NCBI RefSeq assembly: GCF_000620785.1
Contig: NZ_JIAI01000001.1
Span: 1 to 64,000, forward strand
Length of the DNA: 64,000 bases
Reading direction: 5' to 3'
Source of the DNA: Actinospineispora acaciae DSM 45401
Lineage (GTDB): Bacteria; Actinomycetota; Actinomycetes; Mycobacteriales; Pseudonocardiaceae
Part shown: positions 1 through 8,557 of the stretch, in pieces
Layout: every line of letters begins with the position of its first letter
How positions within the stretch are numbered: position 1 is the stretch's first letter
Notes under the pieces: model-generated
The model's input: the letters and a program-made list of their open reading frames with translations, nothing else
Database searches by the model: none
Told to the model about the DNA's origin: nothing
Translations under genes and position numbers: made by a program

Positions 1-96
1 ACCAGCCCCGGCCGCCGAATCCACCGTCCGCCCCGGCAACACCGGAACCCCATGCCGGCCAAACAACTCTTTCGCCTGGTACTCGTACAGGTCCAT
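1..96 (-). CDS. sucC: Succinyl-CoA synthetase beta subunit, N-terminal fragment
   Basis: Only the first 32 codons are in the window; the gene runs leftward off the edge. The reverse strand from 96 reads [20 protein letters not shown] and onward, which is the characteristic start of the ATP-grasp beta subunit of succinyl-CoA synthetase (ADP-forming). That TCA-cycle enzyme converts succinyl-CoA to succinate with ATP formation. The [11 protein letters not shown] motif and the following GVPVLPG match the family so closely that the identity is secure despite the short length. No good Shine-Dalgarno site is seen upstream. sucD would be expected further left, outside the window. The rightward reading frame over the same bases is a shadow. 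Confidence 0.88.
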   Translation of the reverse strand, partial: MDLYEYQAKELFGRHGVPVLPGRTVDSAAGAG

Positions 97-163
97 CTGG
101 TCGACTGTATGCAGTATGGAGGCGAATGTCTAGGCGCCCGCCGTGAACCGCCCGCCGTGAACC

Positions 164-266
164 GCCCGCGAGTCGGGCGTCCTGGCACACCGAGTCGCGG
201 GTTTGAGCACACGAGGGGTGTGTCGAAACGCCCGACTCGGTGTGCTGAGAGCCCCGACTCGCGGGC
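164..266. repeat. Nested inverted-repeat element between sucC and aldR
   Basis: Two nested perfect inverted repeats. The outer arms are 164-177 (GCCCGCGAGTCGGG) and 253-266 (its complement). The inner arms are 185-197 (GCACACCGAGTCG) and 233-245. CGAGTCG occurs several times in both orientations. The rest of the 97-327 gap holds only a short direct repeat (GCCGTGAACCGCCC) and G-rich sequence, and no supported gene. It could fold into a long branched hairpin and may be a mobile intergenic palindrome or a terminator between the ends of the two leftward genes. Confidence 0.7.
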
Positions 267-327
267 GAGGGGCAGGCAGGCGCGCGGGCGGGTGGTCTAG
301 GCGCGGGCGGGGGTTGGCGGGCGGGGG

Positions 328-837
328 TTAGTAGGTCTGGGGGACGCGGATGTGGTCGAAGATGAGGCTGGTCTGGGTGCCGGCGACGTCGGTGTGGCCG
401 TTGAGGGCTACCACGAAGTCGCGCAGGGAGGCGGTATCGGCTGTCGCGACGTGGAGGAGGTAGTCGTCGACGCCGGCTAGGAAGTAGACGTCGCGGACCT
501 CGGGGAGGTCGCCGACGCGGTTGACGAACTCCTCGAGGCGGCTGCGGGCGTCGCTCTGCAGCCGGACCGAGATCATGGCCTGCAGCGGGTGGCCGGTGGA
601 GGCTGGGTCGATGTCGGCGTGGTAGCCCCTGATCACGCCTCGCGCGCGTAGCGCCCGGACCCGGCCGAGGCAGGTCGACGGGGCGATGCCGACCAGCTCG
701 GCGAGGGCGTTGTTGGTGATCCGCGCGTCGCGCTCCAGGTGGCGCAGCAGGTCCCTGTCGACCCGGTCCAGCGGCGGCCGCGGATCCTGCGGCGGGGGCG
801 TCGCTGAGCGAGAGATCGAAGCCTTTTCTTCGGGCAT
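328..837 (-). CDS. aldR: Lrp/AsnC family regulator, probable AldR
   Basis: A 169-residue DNA-binding protein of the Lrp/AsnC (feast/famine) family. After a roughly 20-residue basic, proline-rich tail, residues 22-80 form an AsnC-type winged helix ([20 protein letters not shown], then [21 protein letters not shown]). The second half is a RAM/effector domain ending in [10 protein letters not shown]. It is transcribed divergently from alanine dehydrogenase across a 94-bp gap containing an inverted repeat. In mycobacteria the divergent Lrp protein AldR controls ald in response to alanine, so the same role is inferred here. The length is normal for the family. Confidence 0.85.
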   Translation of the reverse strand: MPEEKASISRSATPPPQDPRPPLDRVDRDLLRHLERDARITNNALAELVGIAPSTCLGRVRALRARGVIRGYHADIDPASTGHPLQAMISVRLQSDARSRLEEFVNRVGDLPEVRDVYFLAGVDDYLLHVATADTASLRDFVVALNGHTDVAGTQTSLIFDHIRVPQTY

Positions 838-848
838 GGCGCCAGTCT

Positions 849-870
849 AGAGAATCTTCTGCGGTTCTCT
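849..870. promoter_or_regulatory. Candidate AldR operator in the aldR-ald intergenic region
   Basis: An inverted repeat, AGAGAA (849-854) and TTCTCT (865-870) with a 10-bp AT-richer spacer, lies in the 838-931 gap between the divergent regulator and ald. Lrp-family proteins bind such degenerate palindromes. The assignment rests on position and symmetry only. Confidence 0.45.
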
Positions 871-931
871 TTCGTTGAGCTGGCGGTTTCTTCATTATTG
901 ACCGTAACAGAGCTCAACCCAGGGAGATGCC

Positions 932-2047
932 ATGCGGGTCGCGGTTCCCCGAGAGATCAAGGACAACGAGTTCCGGGTGGCGATCACTCCGGCCGGGGTC
1001 CACGAGCTGGTCGCGCGCGGTCACGAGGTGATCGTGGAGCAGGGCGCGGGCGTCGGCTCGTCGATCCCGGACGAGGACTACAAGGCGGCCGGCGCGCAGA
1101 TCCTGGGCGACGCGGCGTCGGTGTGGGCCAGCGCGGACCTGCTGCTCAAGGTGAAGGAGCCGATCGCCCCCGAGTACGGCTTCCTGCGCGAGGACCTGAC
1201 GCTGTTCACCTACCTGCACCTGGCCGCGTCCGAGCCGTGCACGAAGGCGCTGCTGGACTCGGGCACCACCTCGATCGCCTACGAGACGGTGCGCACCGAG
1301 GACGGGCGGCTGCCGCTGCTGGCGCCGATGAGCGAGGTCGCCGGCCGGCTCGCGCCCCAGGTCGGGGCCTACCACCTGATGCGCAGCGCGGGCGGGCGCG
1401 GCGTGCTGATGGGCGGCGTGCCGGGCGCTCCGGGCGCCCACGTGGTGATCATCGGCGGCGGGGTGTCCGGGCAGAACGCGGCGGCCATCGCCGTCGGGAT
1501 GCACGCCAGGGTGACGGTGCTGGACCTGGACGTGGACAAGCTGCGCGAGATCGACGACCGCTACCAGGGGCGGATCCGCACCGTGTACTCCACGGCGTAC
1601 GAGCTGGAGCGGCTGGTGACCGAGGCCGACCTGGTGATCGGCGCGGTGCTGGTGCCGGGGGCCAGGGCGCCCCGGTTGGTGTCCAACGAGCTGGTGGCGC
1701 GGATGAAGTCCGGCGCGGTGCTGGTCGACATCGCGATCGACCAGGGCGGCTGCTTCGCCGACTCCCGCCCGACCACCCACGCGGACCCGACCTTCCGGGT
1801 GCACGACACGGTGTTCTACTGCGTGGCGAACATGCCCGGTGCGGTCCCGCACACCTCCACGCACGCGCTGACCAACGCCACGCTGCCGTACCTGCTGCGG
1901 ATCGCCGACCGGGGCTGGCGCGACGCGCTGCGGGGCGACGCGGCGCTGGCCGAGGGCCTGAGCACGCACGCCGGCAGCCTCACCTCGGAGGCGGTGGCCG
2001 CCGCGCACGGGCTGCCGCACGTGTCGATCGCGGACGTGCTGGGCTGA
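932..2047 (+). CDS. ald: Alanine dehydrogenase
   Basis: A 371-residue NAD-dependent L-alanine dehydrogenase that interconverts alanine with pyruvate plus ammonia. It starts [20 protein letters not shown], typical of the AlaDH/PNT N-terminal domain. The substrate-binding Lys75 (LLKVKEP) and catalytic His96 (TYLHLAAS) sit at the same numbers as in the mycobacterial enzyme. The Rossmann motif [14 protein letters not shown] lies near residue 175, and the conserved acidic residue is in DIAIDQGG near 270. An AGGGAG ribosome site at 921-926 fixes the ATG start. It is divergent from aldR. Full length with no missing residues seen. Confidence 0.95.
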   Translation: MRVAVPREIKDNEFRVAITPAGVHELVARGHEVIVEQGAGVGSSIPDEDYKAAGAQILGDAASVWASADLLLKVKEPIAPEYGFLREDLTLFTYLHLAASEPCTKALLDSGTTSIAYETVRTEDGRLPLLAPMSEVAGRLAPQVGAYHLMRSAGGRGVLMGGVPGAPGAHVVIIGGGVSGQNAAAIAVGMHARVTVLDLDVDKLREIDDRYQGRIRTVYSTAYELERLVTEADLVIGAVLVPGARAPRLVSNELVARMKSGAVLVDIAIDQGGCFADSRPTTHADPTFRVHDTVFYCVANMPGAVPHTSTHALTNATLPYLLRIADRGWRDALRGDAALAEGLSTHAGSLTSEAVAAAHGLPHVSIADVLG

Positions 2048-2075
2048 GCAACCGCGCCGTGCCAGGGTGATCGGC

Positions 2076-3077
2076 ATGCGCGCGTGGGTGGTGGACCGGC
2101 CCGGACCGATGGCGGGCGGGCCGTTGGTCGAGGCGTCGCTGCCGGAGCCCGAGCCCGGCCCGGGGGAGGTCCGGGTCCGGGTGGAGGCGTGCGGGGTCTG
2201 CCGGACCGACCTGCACCTGGCGCTCGGCGAGCTGGCGCCGCGCCGGCCGCGCACCGTGCCCGGGCACGAGGTGGTCGGCGTCGTGGACGCGTTGGGCGAC
2301 GGCGCCGGCCGGTTCGCGCCCGGTGACCGGGTCGGGATCGCCTGGCTGCGGGGGACCTGTGGGCGGTGCCGGTTCTGCCGGACCGGGCGGGAGAACCTGT
2401 GCCCGGACGCGGCGTTCACCGGGTGGGACGCCGACGGCGGATACGCCGAGCTGGCGGTGGTGCCCGAGGCGTACGCCTACCGGCTGCCCGCCGACGCCGA
2501 CGCGGTGGCCCTGGCGCCGCTGCTGTGCGCGGGCATCGTGGGCTACCGCGCGCTCAAGCGGGCCGAGCTGCCTCCCGGCGGGCGGCTGGGCATCTACGGG
2601 TTCGGGGCGTCCGCGCACGTGGTGGCCCAGGTGGCGATCGGGCAGGGCGCGCGGGTGCACGTGCTGACCCGGTCGGCGGCGGCGCGGGCGCTCGCCCTGG
2701 AGCTGGGCGCGGCGTCGGCCGGCCCGGCGGCGGACGGACCGCCGGAGCCGCTGGACTCCGCCGTGCTGTTCGCGCCGGCGGGGGCGCTGGTGCCGGTGGC
2801 GATGCGGGCGCTGGACGCGGGCGGGACGCTCGCGGTCGCCGGCATCCACCTGAGCGACGTGCCGGGGCTGGACTACCAGGCCGAGCTGTTCCGGGAGCGG
2901 CGGCTGCTCAGCGTCACGGCCAACACCAGGGCCGACGGCGAGGAGTTCCTCCGGCTGGCCGCCGCGCTGCGGGTCCGCCCGACCGTCGACCCGCGCCCGC
3001 TGGCCGGCGCGGACCGGGCACTGGCCGACCTGGCCGCCGACCGGATCACCGGCGCCGCGGTGCTGGTCACCGGCTGA
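2076..3077 (+). CDS. Zinc-dependent alcohol dehydrogenase family protein
   Basis: A medium-chain dehydrogenase/reductase of about 333 residues. The GroES-like N-terminal half carries the catalytic zinc site (CGVCRTDLH, later PGHEVVG) and a structural-zinc cysteine cluster ([17 protein letters not shown]). The Rossmann half begins [15 protein letters not shown]. The pattern CRTD...PGHE with a short C-terminal half resembles AdhA-type alcohol dehydrogenases. I chose ATG 2076 because AGGGTGA (2064-2070) is well spaced for it; a GTG at 2067 would add three residues. It lies 28 bp after ald and could be co-transcribed. The physiological substrate cannot be told. Confidence 0.88.
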   Translation: MRAWVVDRPGPMAGGPLVEASLPEPEPGPGEVRVRVEACGVCRTDLHLALGELAPRRPRTVPGHEVVGVVDALGDGAGRFAPGDRVGIAWLRGTCGRCRFCRTGRENLCPDAAFTGWDADGGYAELAVVPEAYAYRLPADADAVALAPLLCAGIVGYRALKRAELPPGGRLGIYGFGASAHVVAQVAIGQGARVHVLTRSAAARALALELGAASAGPAADGPPEPLDSAVLFAPAGALVPVAMRALDAGGTLAVAGIHLSDVPGLDYQAELFRERRLLSVTANTRADGEEFLRLAAALRVRPTVDPRPLAGADRALADLAADRITGAAVLVTG

Positions 3078-3101
3078 GTCCCCTATGCCCCTAACGCGGG
3101 C

Positions 3102-3136
3102 GTTCGGGGTTCACCTGAATGGCGGTTACCCCGAAC
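3102..3136. promoter_or_regulatory. Inverted repeat upstream of the IniB-domain gene
   Basis: The 3078-3257 gap contains GTTCGGGGT (3102-3110) and ACCCCGAAC (3128-3136), a perfect 9-bp inverted repeat with a 17-bp spacer, followed by a second run of G/C symmetry to about 3155. It is either the terminator of the alcohol dehydrogenase or an operator of the IniB-domain gene. There is no U-tract, which slightly favours an operator. Nothing else is seen in the gap except the AAGGAG ribosome site at 3241. Confidence 0.4.
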
Positions 3137-3257
3137 CCGGGGGGTTCCCCGATGGCCGCCCACCTGCCAGGCCCTACTGTCGCTTCCGTCGACGAAGGCG
3201 CTCCCCCGAGCTAGGCCTCGTCGTTCCAGAGCCCCCCAACCAAGGAGCTAGCTCACC

Positions 3258-4079
3258 ATGGCGACTTCGCTGCTCGACTGGATCCTGGACTTGCTGAAGG
3301 ACCCGGAGGCCAGGGCCGACTTCGCGAACAACCCCGAGGACTACGCCCGGGACCACGGCTTCGACAACCTGTCCGCCGCCGACGTGCACGACGCGCTGTC
3401 CCTGATCGCGGACAACGACTACTCGTCGCACCACGACCACGGCGTGCACTACCCGCCGCCGCACCACTACGACCACAGCGACGACGGCGCGACGTACCTG
3501 AAGAGCTACGTCACGAACAACTACACCACCGTCGAGGACCACTCGACCAACATCGACAACTCGGTCCACCAGAACATCGACACCCACGGTGGCGACTTCA
3601 ACCAGGTCATCGACAACGACCCGGTGGTGGCCTCGGGCGACGGTGCGGTGGCGGCCGGCGGCGACATCCGCGACAGCAACATCACCACCGGCGACCACAA
3701 CGTGGTCGGCGACGGCAACGAGGTCGTCAGCGGCCACGGCAACACCACCGCCTTCGGCTCCGGCGACGCCACCAACGCCAGCTTCGACCACACCAACGTC
3801 AGCGACGGCGGCGCCGTCTCGCTTGGCGGGAACGCCTACGGGCACTCCGAGGACAACGACACCACCACCTCGGTGCACAACTCCGGCTCCGGCGACACCT
3901 CCGTGAACGCCGCGGGCGACCACGGCTACGCCGACCAGACCGCCGACCAGAGCCACAACGACGACAGCAGCTACAGCAACTACGAGGACCACTCCCGTAG
4001 TGACAGCCACGACGACGTGGGCTCGCACAACAGCTCCAGCTACGACGACAGCCACAACGTCGACGTGCACCACGTCTGA
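3258..4079 (+). CDS. IniB N-terminal-domain protein with Asp/His/Asn-rich repeat body
   Basis: A 273-residue protein. Residues 1-60 are a helical domain (SLLDWILDLLKDPEARADF, then DHGFDNLSAADVHDALSL) of the kind named for mycobacterial IniB. The remainder is a low-complexity, cysteine-free stretch dominated by D, H, N, G, S and T with short reiterated blocks such as GDHN, GDGN and SGHGN, reminiscent of beta-solenoid or adhesin repeats. No signal peptide is obvious. AAGGAG at 3241-3246 supports the start. IniB is part of the isoniazid-inducible iniBAC operon, but no IniA/IniC dynamin-like gene is nearby, so this is an orphan family member of unknown role. It is followed by a strong terminator and faces the Pls-like synthetase. 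Confidence 0.78.
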   Translation: MATSLLDWILDLLKDPEARADFANNPEDYARDHGFDNLSAADVHDALSLIADNDYSSHHDHGVHYPPPHHYDHSDDGATYLKSYVTNNYTTVEDHSTNIDNSVHQNIDTHGGDFNQVIDNDPVVASGDGAVAAGGDIRDSNITTGDHNVVGDGNEVVSGHGNTTAFGSGDATNASFDHTNVSDGGAVSLGGNAYGHSEDNDTTTSVHNSGSGDTSVNAAGDHGYADQTADQSHNDDSSYSNYEDHSRSDSHDDVGSHNSSSYDDSHNVDVHHV

Positions 4080-4103
4080 TCGTCCTTCGGCGACGGACAC
4101 CCG

Positions 4104-4148
4104 CCGGCCCGGTACCGACTCTCCCCGGTACCGGGCCGGTTCTTGTTT
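4104..4148 (+). terminator. Intrinsic terminator after the IniB-domain gene
   Basis: A perfect 13-bp stem, CCGGCCCGGTACC (4104-4116) with its complement (4127-4139), a 10-nt loop and a following TTCTTGTTT. It stands between the convergent IniB-domain gene and the Pls-like synthetase and could act on both, with the T-tract serving the rightward transcript. Confidence 0.85.
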
Positions 4149-7100
4149 CAGCGTCCTCGGCGGGTGTGTGTCGGGCGGGCGGCGGTGGACGTCCTGGGGT
4201 GCGCCGGTGGCTTCGGGGCCAGGGTCGGTGTCGAGGCCGGGCGCAGGCCGATCGCGAACGGGTCGGGCGCGGGCGGCGGTGCGGTGTCGGCGTTGGCGTC
4301 GGTGAGCAGGCTGGTGGCGGCCAGGCCGGCGGCGGCGAGGGTGGCCACGGCCGCGGCGATCGCGGGGATCGGGCCGATGTGCGGGCGGCCCCGGGCCGGG
4401 ACCGCGAGGTGGCGGCCACGGCCGCGCGGCGACTCCGGGTACGGGGCCAGGTCCGCCGGCCACGCCGAGATCGGGTTGCCCAGCCAGCGGGACTGGGCGG
4501 GGACCCGCTCGCCGCGCATCACCAGCGAGCCGCCGCCGATCGCGGTGCCGGCGCCGATCGTGGCACCGGGCAGCACGATGGCGTGCGGGCCGAGCGTGGC
4601 GCCCACCCCGAGGTGGACCTCGGCGATGCGCATCAGCCGGTCGTGGAACAGGTGGGTCTGCAGCACGCAGCCCCGGTTGACGGTGGCGCCGGCGTCCAGG
4701 TGCACCAGGTCGGTCTCCGGCAGCCAGTGGCTGTCGCACCACACCCCGGCGCCGATCCGGGCGCCGAGGGTGCGCAGCCAGGCGTTGAGCAGCGGGGTGC
4801 CGATCAGCGAGCGGCCCAGCCAGGGCATCGCGAGCTGCTCGTAGAACACGTCGAACAGCTCGTTGCGCCAGACGAACGAGCTCCACAGCGGGTGCTCGCC
4901 CACCCGGAACCGCCCGACCAGCAGCCACTTGACGGCGGTGGTCAGGGCCAGTGCCACCGCCCCGGCCGCCACCAGCACCGGCCCGGCGGCCAGCACGGCC
5001 AGCGCCCACCCGAACAACGCCTGGACCCGCACCAGCGCGCGGACCACCAGCGCCGCCATCATGGCCGACACCGCCCACGGCAGCAGCCGCAGCGACTCCA
5101 CGCCCGCCCTGGCCAGCACCAGCCGGGCCGGCGGGGCGAAGGTGCGCGCCGGGTCGCCGGCGTCGGCGGTGCGGGGCAGCTCGAATGGTGGGCGGCCCAC
5201 CCAGGAGCTGTCCGGAGCGGCCCGCTCGGGCGCGCTGGAGAGCACCGCGATCAGCGAACCGTCCGGGACGGCCAGGTCGGGGCCGACGATGCTGGAGTTG
5301 CCGGCGAACGCGCGGCGGCCCACCTCGGACTCGCCGACCCGCAGCCAGCCGCCGCGCACCTCGTAAGGGGCGATCAGGGTGTCGTCGGCGAGGAAGCCCC
5401 CGTCGCCGACCTTCATCATCCCGGGCAGCCCGGTCGTGGTGGAGATCTCCGCGTGCCGGCCCACCCGGGCGCCGAGCAGCCGGAACCACCACGGCGTGGC
5501 CAGGCTGGCATACAGCGGGAACAGCACCACCCGCGACGAGGTGACCAGCCGGTCGACCAGCCAGGCCGCCCAGCCGGCGAGGCTGTCCACGTGATGCGTC
5601 CCGGTACGCAGGGCCAGGCCGGCCAGCCGCACCAGCACGGCGACCAGCAGCGCGTAGCTCAGCGCGGCCAGCGGCCCGGACAGCCCGACCAGCAGGATCG
5701 TCTGGCCGAGGTCGCGCTGGTAGGCCCCGCTGGCCAGCAGCAGCGCCACCGACGGAAGCGCCGCCGCCAACGGCAGCGCCGCGATCAGCGCCAGCGTCAC
5801 CGCGTACCAGAGCGACCAGCCGCGCGAGCGTTCAGGCTTCGGCCGAGGCCAGTCCTCGCCGGCGTCTCCGAGTCGCCGCGCCGGCACGCCGCCCCAGCGC
5901 TCGCCGGCGGGCACCCGGTCGTACACGCAGGTCCCCGGGTCCACCTCGGCGGCGGCGCCGACCGACGCGCCGGGCATCAGGGTGGCCCGGCCGCCGATCC
6001 GGGCGCCCGCGCCCACCTCGACGGCGCCCACGTGCAGCATGTCCCCGTCCAGCCACCAGCCGGCCAGGTCCACCTCTGGCTCCACGGCGCACCCGTCGCC
6101 GAGCGCGGCCAGGCCGGTCACCGGCGGGGTCGTCCGCAGGTCCACGTTCGCCCCGACCCGGCAGCCGAGTAGGCGCGCGTACCAGGGCGCCAGCGCGGTG
6201 CCGGCCAGCGAGCCGATGCCGAGCGCGGCGGCCAGCCGCTCGGCGGTCCACAGCCGCAGGTGCACCCAGCCGCCCCGGGTGTAGGTGCCCGGCCGCAGCC
6301 CGCGCCGGGCCAGCCGGACGCCGAGCACGGTGAGCAGCAGCCGGCCCGGCGGGCTGATCAGCAACGCCCAGCCGGCGGCCACCCACCACCAGGGCACCGG
6401 CGGGGTGAACGCGGCGCCGCCGCCGAGCAGCGCCCAGGCGTTGCCCAGGCCGGCGAGGACCACCAGCCAGCGGGCGCCGGTCAGGGCGTACAGCGCGAGC
6501 AGCACCAGCAGCTGGGCCAGGCCGGTCCGCCTCGGGGTGGGGTGCACCGGCCGCCGCCCGGCCCGGTCGCCGTCCAGCTCGTCGAGGCGGGCGGCCAGGT
6601 CGACCAGCCGGGGGTGCTGGAAGACGTCCTGGACGGAGGCCTCCGGGTAGCGCTCGCGCAAGGTCGCCACCAGCCGCGCGGTGGCCAGGCTGGTGCCGCC
6701 CAGCTCGAAGAAGTCCGAGTCCAGCTCCACCGGGGCGGCGAGCAGCCCGTGCCAGATCCCGGCCAGCCAGCCGGCCGTGCCGCCGGCCTCGGTCGCGCCG
6801 CCGGTCGCGCCGCCGGTGGCGCCGCTGTTGGCCCCGTCCCCGGGCTCGGCGGCACTGAGCTCGGCGGCACGGGGCGGCGGCCACGGCAGCGCCGCGCGGT
6901 CCACCTTGCCGGATGTTCGTACCGGCAGCTCGTCCACCGTCACCAGGTGCGGGACCAGCGCCGCCGGTAGCGAGCCGGCCAGCGTGGCGCGGGCTTTCGC
7001 CAGGTCGAGGGCGTTGCCTTGATCGGCGACCAGGTAGCCGACGAGCAGCTCACCACCGGCGGCTGTGGTGCGGACGGCGGCGGCCGCGGCGGCCACCCCG

Positions 7101-8329
7101 GGCAGGGTCAGCAGCGCGGTGTCGATCTCGCCCAGCTCGATGCGCCGGCCGCCGAGCTTGACCTGGTCGTCGGCGCGGCCGCGGAACACCAGGCCCTCCG
7201 GGTCGGCACGGACCAGGTCGCCACTGCGGTACGCGCGCGTCCAGCCCAGCGCGGGCACCGGCACGAACTTCTGCCGGTCCTTGGCCGGGTCCAGGTAGCG
7301 GCCGACGCCCACCCCGCCGATGACCAGTTCGCCGACCGCGCCGGCCGGCACCGGACGTCCCGACGGGTCGAGCACGGCGAGCTGCCAGCCGCGCAGCGGC
7401 AGCCCGATGCGGACCGGCTCGGAGCCGTCCAGCGGCGCCGCGCAGGCCACCACCGTGGCCTCGGTGGGGCCGTAGGTGTTCCACACCTCGCGGTGCGGCG
7501 CGGCCAGCCGCCGGGACAGCTCCGGCGGGCACGCCTCGCCGCCCAGGATCAGCAGCCGCACCCGTTCCAGCGCCTCGACCGGCCACAGCGCGGCCAGCGT
7601 CGGCACCGTGGACACCACCGTGATCTGCCGATCCACCAGCCACGGCCCCAGCTCGGTGCCGGCCCGGACCAGCGCGCGCGGCGCCGGCACCAGACAGGCG
7701 CCGTGGCGCCAGGCCAGCCACATCTCCTCGCAGGAGGCGTCGAACGCCACGGACAGCCCGGCCAGCACCCGGTCGCCGGGGCGCAGCGGCCGGCGGGTGA
7801 GGAACAGCTCGGCCTCGGCGTCGACGAAGGCGGCGGCCGACCGGTGCGTGATGGCCACGCCCTTCGGCGTCCCGGTGGAACCGGAGGTGAAGATCACCCA
7901 GGCGTCGTCGGTTGGCGCCGGACCTCGGGCGGCGGGCGGTGGTACGGACCGGGCCTGGGATCGCGGTTCGAACCGGGCGCCCGGGCCGAGGACGCCGGCC
8001 ACCGCCGCCTCCCGCCAGACCACCTCGGCGCGCTCGTCCGGGTCGTCGGCGTCCACCGGAACGTAGGCGGCGCCGGCGGCCAGCACGGCAAGGATGGCCA
8101 GGTACAGCTCGGCGCGGCCGGACGGTATCCGCACCCCGACCCGGTGCCCGGCGCCGACGCCGGCCCGCCACAGCCGGTCGCGCAGCGCCTCGGCGCGGCG
8201 CGCGCACTCCCGGTAGCTGAGCACCTCGTGCCCGTCGTCCAGCGCCGGAGCGTCCGGGTGGGCGCGCACGGTGTCGGCGAACAGCTCGGCCAGCGTCCGG
8301 GCCGGGGCGGGCGGACCGCCGAAGTACAT
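4148..8329 (-). CDS. Pls/PosA-family non-ribosomal peptide synthetase
   Basis: A 1393-residue membrane-bound single-module synthetase. Residues 1-490 are an amino-acid adenylation domain with motifs FTSGSTGTPKG (147-157), AFDASCEEMW (A4 Asp197), NTYGPTEATV (284-293), YRSGDLV and KVDRAALP. A carrier domain follows with ELGGTSLATA, phosphopantetheine Ser547. The rest alternates hydrophobic membrane spans with three left-handed beta-helix/hexapeptide blocks (starting near GCRVGANVDLR, GARVGRHAEIS and GARIGAGVWCD) and ends with one more membrane span and a Pro/Ala-rich tail. This is the architecture of epsilon-poly-L-lysine synthetase Pls, where three tandem C-terminal domains condense free amino acids onto a growing chain. 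It is slightly longer than Pls. There is no condensation or thioesterase domain and no peptidase or exporter beside it, so the product, probably a poly-amino acid or aminoacylated metabolite, is unknown. AAAGG (8337-8341) precedes the ATG. Confidence 0.88.
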   Translation of the reverse strand: MYFGGPPAPARTLAELFADTVRAHPDAPALDDGHEVLSYRECARRAEALRDRLWRAGVGAGHRVGVRIPSGRAELYLAILAVLAAGAAYVPVDADDPDERAEVVWREAAVAGVLGPGARFEPRSQARSVPPPAARGPAPTDDAWVIFTSGSTGTPKGVAITHRSAAAFVDAEAELFLTRRPLRPGDRVLAGLSVAFDASCEEMWLAWRHGACLVPAPRALVRAGTELGPWLVDRQITVVSTVPTLAALWPVEALERVRLLILGGEACPPELSRRLAAPHREVWNTYGPTEATVVACAAPLDGSEPVRIGLPLRGWQLAVLDPSGRPVPAGAVGELVIGGVGVGRYLDPAKDRQKFVPVPALGWTRAYRSGDLVRADPEGLVFRGRADDQVKLGGRRIELGEIDTALLTLPGVAAAAAAVRTTAAGGELLVGYLVADQGNALDLAKARATLAGSLPAALVPHLVTVDELPVRTSGKVDRAALPWPPPRAAELSAAEPGDGANSGATGGATGGATEAGGTAGWLAGIWHGLLAAPVELDSDFFELGGTSLATARLVATLRERYPEASVQDVFQHPRLVDLAARLDELDGDRAGRRPVHPTPRRTGLAQLLVLLALYALTGARWLVVLAGLGNAWALLGGGAAFTPPVPWWWVAAGWALLISPPGRLLLTVLGVRLARRGLRPGTYTRGGWVHLRLWTAERLAAALGIGSLAGTALAPWYARLLGCRVGANVDLRTTPPVTGLAALGDGCAVEPEVDLAGWWLDGDMLHVGAVEVGAGARIGGRATLMPGASVGAAAEVDPGTCVYDRVPAGERWGGVPARRLGDAGEDWPRPKPERSRGWSLWYAVTLALIAALPLAAALPSVALLLASGAYQRDLGQTILLVGLSGPLAALSYALLVAVLVRLAGLALRTGTHHVDSLAGWAAWLVDRLVTSSRVVLFPLYASLATPWWFRLLGARVGRHAEISTTTGLPGMMKVGDGGFLADDTLIAPYEVRGGWLRVGESEVGRRAFAGNSSIVGPDLAVPDGSLIAVLSSAPERAAPDSSWVGRPPFELPRTADAGDPARTFAPPARLVLARAGVESLRLLPWAVSAMMAALVVRALVRVQALFGWALAVLAAGPVLVAAGAVALALTTAVKWLLVGRFRVGEHPLWSSFVWRNELFDVFYEQLAMPWLGRSLIGTPLLNAWLRTLGARIGAGVWCDSHWLPETDLVHLDAGATVNRGCVLQTHLFHDRLMRIAEVHLGVGATLGPHAIVLPGATIGAGTAIGGGSLVMRGERVPAQSRWLGNPISAWPADLAPYPESPRGRGRHLAVPARGRPHIGPIPAIAAAVATLAAAGLAATSLLTDANADTAPPPAPDPFAIGLRPASTPTLAPKPPAHPRTSTAARPTHTRRGR

Positions 8330-8379
8330 GCACGAACCTTTGAACTCGACATTGGGGGGAGCGGTCGAGCGCGCGTTAA

Positions 8380-8429
8380 CTGAGAAATGCTGAGAATGGC
8401 GCGGCGGTGCGTGTTCTCAGTTTTCTCAG
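8380..8429. promoter_or_regulatory. Four-half-site operator upstream of the Pls-like gene
   Basis: Two CTGAGAA half-sites (8380-8386, 8390-8396) are mirrored by two TTCTCAG half-sites (8414-8420, 8423-8429), giving a large imperfect palindrome 50 bp upstream of the synthetase start. Paired half-sites about one helical turn apart suggest cooperative binding of a dimeric regulator. The alternative is a hairpin ending the leftward thiolase transcript at 8558. The rest of the 8330-8557 gap shows no gene. Confidence 0.6.
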
Positions 8430-8557
8430 CAATTCTTCTCGATCACCGAAATCGCACACTAGCAGACGCGTTTCGACCCGACGTCACGGTATCGCCGGAT
8501 TGGTTTCGGTTCGAAAATGGTGTGCCGGCTCACGCTTCCACGGTGAGAATGTGGCGC

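Noticed and set aside
52..300. Rightward 82-residue open frame at the left end
   Set aside because: It overlaps the clear sucC start on the other strand and runs through the nested palindromes; no ribosome site or family pattern.
3174..5492. Leftward 772-codon frame overlapping the IniB-domain gene and the synthetase
   Set aside because: Composition is Val/Arg/Gly repeats arising from the complement of the Asp/His repeats; the terminator at 4104-4148 lies in its middle.
4166..6172. Long rightward open frame (668 codons) inside the synthetase
   Set aside because: Antisense shadow in GC-rich DNA. It is Gly/Arg/Gln/His-rich with no domain, and the opposite strand holds a complete NRPS.
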